Shown piece after piece: positions 59,949-64,000 of a stretch of 64,000 bases of DNA. The stretch's first letter is position 1, and every line of letters begins with the position of its first letter. This DNA comes from Pseudomonas sp. Gutcm_11s. GTDB lineage: Bacteria > Pseudomonadota > Gammaproteobacteria > Pseudomonadales > Pseudomonadaceae. The stretch covers positions 256,116 through 320,115 of the forward strand of contig NZ_JAQSUW010000017.1 in assembly GCF_028649395.1 (NCBI RefSeq), in the 5' to 3' direction. The notes below the pieces were generated by a model. It saw only the letters and a program-made list of their open reading frames with translations, searched no databases and had not been told where the DNA came from. The translations under genes were made by a program, and so were the position numbers.

Positions 59949-61307
59949 ATGACTAGCAAGCTCGACCAGCTGACCAGCTGGCTGAAAGAACGCAAAATCA
60001 CCGAAGTTGAATGTCTGATCAGCGATCTTACCGGCATTGCCCGTGGCAAGATTTCGCCGACCAACAAGTTTCTCGACGAGAAGGGCATGCGCCTCCCCGA
60101 GAGTGTGCTGCTGCAGACCGTGACCGGCGACTACGTCGAGGACGACATCTATTACGAGCTGCTCGACGAGGCTGACATCGACATGTTCTGTCGCCCGGAC
60201 GAGAACGCCGTGTTCCTCGTGCCCTGGGCCATCGAGCCCACTGCGATGGTGATCCACGACACCTTCGACAAGCAGGGCAACCCGATCGAGCTGTCCCCGC
60301 GCAACATCCTCAAGAACATCCTCAAGCTCTACGCCGACAAGGGCTGGAAGCCGATCGTCGCGCCGGAGATGGAGTTCTACCTGACCAAACGCAACAGCGA
60401 TCCGGACTTCCCGCTGGAGGCGCCGATGGGCCGCTCCGGCCGCCCGGAAGTCGGTCGCCAGTCCTTCTCCATCGACGCGGCGAACGAATTCGACCCGCTG
60501 TTCGAGGACGTCTACGACTGGTGCGAGCTGCAGGAGCTGGACCTCGACACGCTGATCCACGAAGACGGCCCGGCGCAGATGGAAATCAACTTCCGTCACG
60601 GCGACGCGCTGCACCTGGCCGACCAGATCACCGTGTTCAAGCGCACCATGCGTGAGGCCGCGCTGAAGCATGACGTGGCGGCCACCTTCATGGCCAAGCC
60701 GATCACCGATCAGCCGGGCAGCGCCATGCACATCCACCAGAGCGTGGTGGACATCAAGACCGGCAAGAACCTGTTCTCCAACCCCGATGGCACCATGAGC
60801 GAGCTGTTCATGCACCACATCGGCGGCCTGCAGAAGTTCATCCCCGAAGTGCTGCCGCTGTTCGCGCCGAACGTCAACTCGTTCCGCCGCTTCCTGCCGG
60901 ATACCTCGGCCCCGGTGAACGTCGAGTGGGGCGAAGAGAACCGCACCGTCGGCCTGCGTGTGCCGGAAGCCGGCCCGCAGAACCGCCGCGTGGAAAACCG
61001 CCTGGCTGGTGCCGACGCCAACCCGTATCTGGTGCTGGCCGCCTCGCTGCTGTGCGGCTACATGGGCATGGTCGAGGGCATCAAGCCGAGCGCGCCAGTC
61101 AAGGGTCGTGGCTACGAGCGCCGCAACCTACGCCTGCCGGTGACCATCGAGAGTGCACTGGAGCGCATGGAGGCCTGCAAGGCCGCCGAGAAGTACCTGG
61201 GCGAGAAGTTCGTGCGTGGCTACGTCGCGGTGAAGCGCGCCGAGCACGAGAACTTCAAGCGGGTGATCAGCTCCTGGGAGCGTGAATTCCTGCTGTTGTC
61301 GGTGTGA
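59949..61307 (+). CDS. spuB: Gamma-glutamylpolyamine synthetase (glutamine synthetase family)
   Basis: 452 residues of the glutamine synthetase superfamily. Landmarks are VECLISDLTGIARGKISPTNKFL, VAPEMEFYLTKRNSDPDFPLEAPMGRSGRPEVGRQSFSIDAANEFD, FMAKPITDQPGSAMHIHQSVVD and RVENRLAGADANPYLVLAASLLCGYMGM. It glutamylates a polyamine before transamination. It lies 94 bp downstream of spuA and is followed by a hairpin and spuC. Confidence 0.94.
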   Translation: MTSKLDQLTSWLKERKITEVECLISDLTGIARGKISPTNKFLDEKGMRLPESVLLQTVTGDYVEDDIYYELLDEADIDMFCRPDENAVFLVPWAIEPTAMVIHDTFDKQGNPIELSPRNILKNILKLYADKGWKPIVAPEMEFYLTKRNSDPDFPLEAPMGRSGRPEVGRQSFSIDAANEFDPLFEDVYDWCELQELDLDTLIHEDGPAQMEINFRHGDALHLADQITVFKRTMREAALKHDVAATFMAKPITDQPGSAMHIHQSVVDIKTGKNLFSNPDGTMSELFMHHIGGLQKFIPEVLPLFAPNVNSFRRFLPDTSAPVNVEWGEENRTVGLRVPEAGPQNRRVENRLAGADANPYLVLAASLLCGYMGMVEGIKPSAPVKGRGYERRNLRLPVTIESALERMEACKAAEKYLGEKFVRGYVAVKRAEHENFKRVISSWEREFLLLSV

Positions 61308-61313
61308 CCGGAG

Positions 61314-61335
61314 CGGGCGCGGCATACCGCGCCCG
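61314..61335 (+). other. Hairpin between spuB and spuC
   Basis: A 9-bp perfect stem (CGGGCGCGG/CCGCGCCCG, loop CATA) without a T-run lies 6 bp after the spuB stop. Confidence 0.55.
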
Positions 61336-61391
61336 TTGCCACTGATTTCATCGGGCTGCCGCCGGTGGCCCGCGTAATAAAAGGTGTTGTT

Positions 61392-62765
61392 ATGACCAAT
61401 GCAGTGACCAACCCGAAAACCCGCGAGTGGCAGGCCATGAGCCGTGAGCACCACCTCGCGCCGTTCAGCGACTACCAGCAGCTGCACGAGAAGGGCCCGC
61501 GCATCATCACCAAGGCCGACGGCGTTTACCTGTGGGACAGCGAGGGCAACAAGATCCTCGACGGCATGGCCGGTCTCTGGTGCGTGGCGGTCGGTTACGG
61601 CCGCGAGGAGCTGGTCGAAGCGGCCGCGGCGCAGATGCGTGAACTGCCGTTCTACAACACCTTCTTCCAGACCGCCCATCCGCCGGTGCTGGAATTCGCC
61701 AAGGCCATCGCCGAAGTGGCGCCGGCCGGCATGAATCACGTGTTCTTCACCGGTTCCGGCTCGGAAGGCAACGACACCATGCTGCGCCTGGTGCGCCACT
61801 ACTGGGCGAGCAAGGGTCAGCCGAACAAGAAGGTGATCATCAGTCGTCACAACGGCTACCACGGCTCCACCGTGGCCGGCGCCAGCCTCGGCGGCATGAA
61901 GTACATGCACGAGCAGGGCGACCTGCCGATCCCGGGCATCGTGCACATTCCGCAGCCGTACTGGTTCGCCGAAGGCGGCGACATGAGCCCGGAAGAGTTC
62001 GGTATCTGGGCTGCCGACCAGCTGGAGAAGAAGATCCTCGAAGTCGGCGAAGACAACGTCGCGGCCTTCATCGCCGAGCCGATCCAGGGCGCTGGCGGCG
62101 TGATCATTCCGCCGGACAGCTACTGGCCGCGCATCCGCGAGATCCTCGCCAAGTACGACATCCTGTTCGTCGCCGACGAAGTGATCTGCGGCTTCGGCCG
62201 TACCGGTGAGTGGTTCGCCAGCGAGTACTACGGCAACGCGCCGGACATGATCACCATCGCCAAGGGCATGACCAGCGGCTACGTGCCCATGGGCGGCCTG
62301 ATCGTCAGCGACAAGGTGTACCAGGTGATCAGTGCCGCCGGTGACTTCAATCACGGCTTCACCTATTCCGGGCACCCGGTGGCGGCCGCTGTCGGCCTGG
62401 CCAACCTGCGCATCCTGAAAGAAGAAAAGATTATCGAGCGGGTGCAGAGCGAAACGGCACCGTATTTGCAAAAGCGTCTGCGTGAGCTGGCGGATCACCC
62501 GCTGGTTGGCGAGGTTCGCGGAGTGGGCATGCTCGGCGCCATCGAACTGGCGAAGAACAAGCAGACCCGCGAGCGTTTCCCGGGCGAGATGGGCGTCGGC
62601 ATGATCTGTCGCGGCCACTGCTTCGAGAACGGTCTGATCATGCGCGCCGTAGGCGACACCATGATCATCGCGCCGCCTCTGGTGATCAGCAAAGAAGAGA
62701 TCGACGAACTGGTGGAAAAGGCGCGCAAGTGCCTCGATCTGACCGCCCGCGCGGTGCTGGTGTAA
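61392..62765 (+). CDS. spuC: Polyamine:pyruvate aminotransferase
   Basis: 457 residues of class III PLP aminotransferases. It transfers an amino group from putrescine or related diamines to pyruvate. Landmarks are MAGLWCVAVGYGREELVEAAAAQM, FTGSGSEGNDTMLRLVRHYW, the Asp motif LFVADEVICGFGRTGEWFAS and the PLP Lys in ITIAKGMTSGYVPMGG. The start at 61392 (MTNAVTNPKTREWQ) is the usual one; a start nine codons earlier exists. Confidence 0.95.
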   Translation: MTNAVTNPKTREWQAMSREHHLAPFSDYQQLHEKGPRIITKADGVYLWDSEGNKILDGMAGLWCVAVGYGREELVEAAAAQMRELPFYNTFFQTAHPPVLEFAKAIAEVAPAGMNHVFFTGSGSEGNDTMLRLVRHYWASKGQPNKKVIISRHNGYHGSTVAGASLGGMKYMHEQGDLPIPGIVHIPQPYWFAEGGDMSPEEFGIWAADQLEKKILEVGEDNVAAFIAEPIQGAGGVIIPPDSYWPRIREILAKYDILFVADEVICGFGRTGEWFASEYYGNAPDMITIAKGMTSGYVPMGGLIVSDKVYQVISAAGDFNHGFTYSGHPVAAAVGLANLRILKEEKIIERVQSETAPYLQKRLRELADHPLVGEVRGVGMLGAIELAKNKQTRERFPGEMGVGMICRGHCFENGLIMRAVGDTMIIAPPLVISKEEIDELVEKARKCLDLTARAVLV

Positions 62766-62828
62766 GGCTTGAGCCAAGGGCTCGACCTTGCCAGACTGCA
62801 CGGTGCGTTGGCCAGGCTCACCGGAGGG

Positions 62829-62848
62829 TGCGTCGCTAAGGCGACGCA
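62829..62848 (+). other. Hairpin upstream of spuD
   Basis: An 8-bp perfect stem (TGCGTCGC/GCGACGCA, loop TAAG) without a T-run lies about 38 bp before the spuD ATG. Confidence 0.5.
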
Positions 62849-62885
62849 GCCCCGGATACTTCAAACGACAATGGAGCTAACCCGC

Positions 62886-63986
62886 ATGATCAAGACCTTC
62901 GGTAAAACACTGCTCGCCCTTACCTTGGCGGGCACCGTGGCCGGCATGGCGCAGGCCGACGACAAGGTGCTGCACGTCTACAACTGGTCGGACTACATCG
63001 CCCCGGATACCGTAGAGAAGTTCACCAAGGAAACCGGAATCAAGGTCGTCTACGACGTCTTCGACTCCAACGAAACCCTGGAAGCCAAGCTCCTGGCCGG
63101 CAAATCCGGCTACGACATCGTGGTGCCGTCCAACAACTTCCTGGCCAAGCAGATCAAGGCCGGCGTCTACCAGCCGCTGGACAAGTCCAAGCTGCCGAAC
63201 TGGAAGAACCTGGACAGCAACCTGATGAAGACCATCGAGGTTTCCGACCCGGGCAACCAGTACGCCTTCCCCTACATGTGGGGCTCGATCGGCATCGGTT
63301 ACAACCCGGAGAAGGTCAAGGCCGCGCTGGGCGAGAACGCCCCGGTCGATTCCTGGGACCTGCTGTTCAAGCCTGAGAACATCGAGAAGCTGAAGTCCTG
63401 CGGTGTGTCCTTCCTCGACTCGCCGACCGAGATCCTGCCGATCGCCCTGCACTACCTGGGCTACAGCCCGGTGAGCCAGGACGCCAAGGAACTCAAGGAA
63501 GCCGAAGCGCTGTTCCTCAAGATTCGTCCGCACATCACCTACTTCCACAGCTCCAAGTACATCGGCGACCTGGCCAACGGCAACCTGTGCGTGGCCGTCG
63601 GTTACTCGGGCGACGTGTACCAGGCCAAGTCCCGTGCCGAAGAGGCCAAGGGTGGCGTGACCGTGGCGTACAACATTCCCAAGGAAGGTGCCGGTACCTT
63701 CTTCGACATGATCGCCATGCCGAAAGATGCCGCCAATCCTGAAGCCGCCTACGCCTTCATGAACTTCCTGATGAAGCCGGACGTCATGGCCGAGATCACC
63801 AACTTCGTGCAGTTCCCCAACGGCAACGCTGCCGCTACCGAACTGGTCGACGAGGCGATCCGCAAGGACCCGGGCATCTACCCGAGCCAGGAGACCATGT
63901 CCAAGCTGTACGCCTTCCCGGATCTGCCGGCCAAGGTACAGCGGACCATGACCCGCAGCTGGACCACCATCAAGTCCGGCAAGTAA
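62886..63986 (+). CDS. spuD: Periplasmic putrescine-binding protein of the Spu transporter
   Basis: 366 residues with a signal peptide (MIKTFGKTLLALTLAGTVAGMAQA). The polyamine-binding fold shows as VLHVYNWSDYIAPDTVEKFTKETGIKVVYDVFDSNETLEAKLLAGKSGYDIVVPSNNFLAKQIKAG and GSIGIGYNPEKVK. In P. aeruginosa SpuD binds putrescine and SpuE spermidine; position directly after spuC fits SpuD. GGAG precedes the ATG; an extended frame to 62769 has no signal peptide at its start. The rest of the transporter should lie beyond the window. Confidence 0.93.
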   Translation: MIKTFGKTLLALTLAGTVAGMAQADDKVLHVYNWSDYIAPDTVEKFTKETGIKVVYDVFDSNETLEAKLLAGKSGYDIVVPSNNFLAKQIKAGVYQPLDKSKLPNWKNLDSNLMKTIEVSDPGNQYAFPYMWGSIGIGYNPEKVKAALGENAPVDSWDLLFKPENIEKLKSCGVSFLDSPTEILPIALHYLGYSPVSQDAKELKEAEALFLKIRPHITYFHSSKYIGDLANGNLCVAVGYSGDVYQAKSRAEEAKGGVTVAYNIPKEGAGTFFDMIAMPKDAANPEAAYAFMNFLMKPDVMAEITNFVQFPNGNAAATELVDEAIRKDPGIYPSQETMSKLYAFPDLPAKVQRTMTRSWTTIKSGK

Positions 63987-64000
63987 CAGACAACAGCGAC

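Noticed and set aside
61128..62864. A 578-codon open frame on the minus strand
   Set aside because: It is antisense to spuC, whose catalytic and PLP motifs are complete.
1..64000. CRISPR arrays, rRNA operons, insertion sequences or prophage
   Set aside because: I saw no regularly spaced repeats, no rRNA sequence, no transposase or integrase motifs and no phage structural genes.

Overview
The window is high-GC, densely coded Gammaproteobacterial DNA that reads as a Pseudomonas chromosome, probably of the P. aeruginosa lineage in the broad sense. From memory, without any search, much of its content matches P. aeruginosa neighbourhoods: gabD/gabT, oscA-sbp-cysTWA, a PAS-GGDEF-EAL gene beside desA, aguAB-aguR, and spuI/spuABCD. 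I recognised 58 protein genes and one tRNA. I saw no rRNA, CRISPR array, insertion sequence or prophage.

Layout. 1-4.6 kb: two paralogous receiver-HDOD regulators on the minus strand (the first cut by the window edge) flank a TetR regulator, an SDR-fold protein without the usual catalytic residues, and a 2-hydroxychromene-2-carboxylate isomerase. 4.8-7.8 kb: the GABA shunt genes gabT and gabD. 8.1-11.3 kb: an AraC regulator divergent from a membrane desaturase, followed by a flavodoxin-fold oxidoreductase and a rubredoxin. 11.3-24.5 kb: tRNA-Arg(CCG), one of two distantly paralogous secreted 253-residue proteins, a MalT-type LuxR regulator, DUF1329/DUF1302 envelope proteins, an MFS transporter, the glutarate pathway (CoA-transferase, gcdH, gcdR) and the second secreted paralogue.

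24.6-47.9 kb is mainly a sulfur-scavenging region: oscA-sbp-cysTWA for sulfate; a hydrolase plus a sigma-54 activator without a DNA-binding domain; an SfnB-like flavin monooxygenase/acyl-CoA dehydrogenase-fold enzyme with an SsuA-like binding protein; a porin-binding protein-permease-ATPase set; a second sbp; and lsfA-ssuEADCBF for sulfonates. AT-rich inverted repeats built on GAATAA/TTATTC sit at several promoters of these genes and look like a shared sulfur-starvation control element. A small interruption at 38-41 kb carries a LysE exporter, an XRE regulator with a clear palindromic operator, a small membrane protein and a lower-GC unknown gene.

47.9-53.2 kb carries a membrane PAS-GGDEF-EAL protein, the fatty acid desaturase desA and a soluble BdlA-like chemotaxis-type transducer. 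53.2 kb to the end is polyamine catabolism: agmatine to putrescine (aguA, aguB, aguR), gamma-glutamylation (spuI, spuB), transamination (spuC), hydrolysis of the gamma-glutamyl intermediate (spuA), and uptake (spuD and an orphan binding protein). This route yields GABA, which gabT and gabD at the other end of the window pass into succinate.
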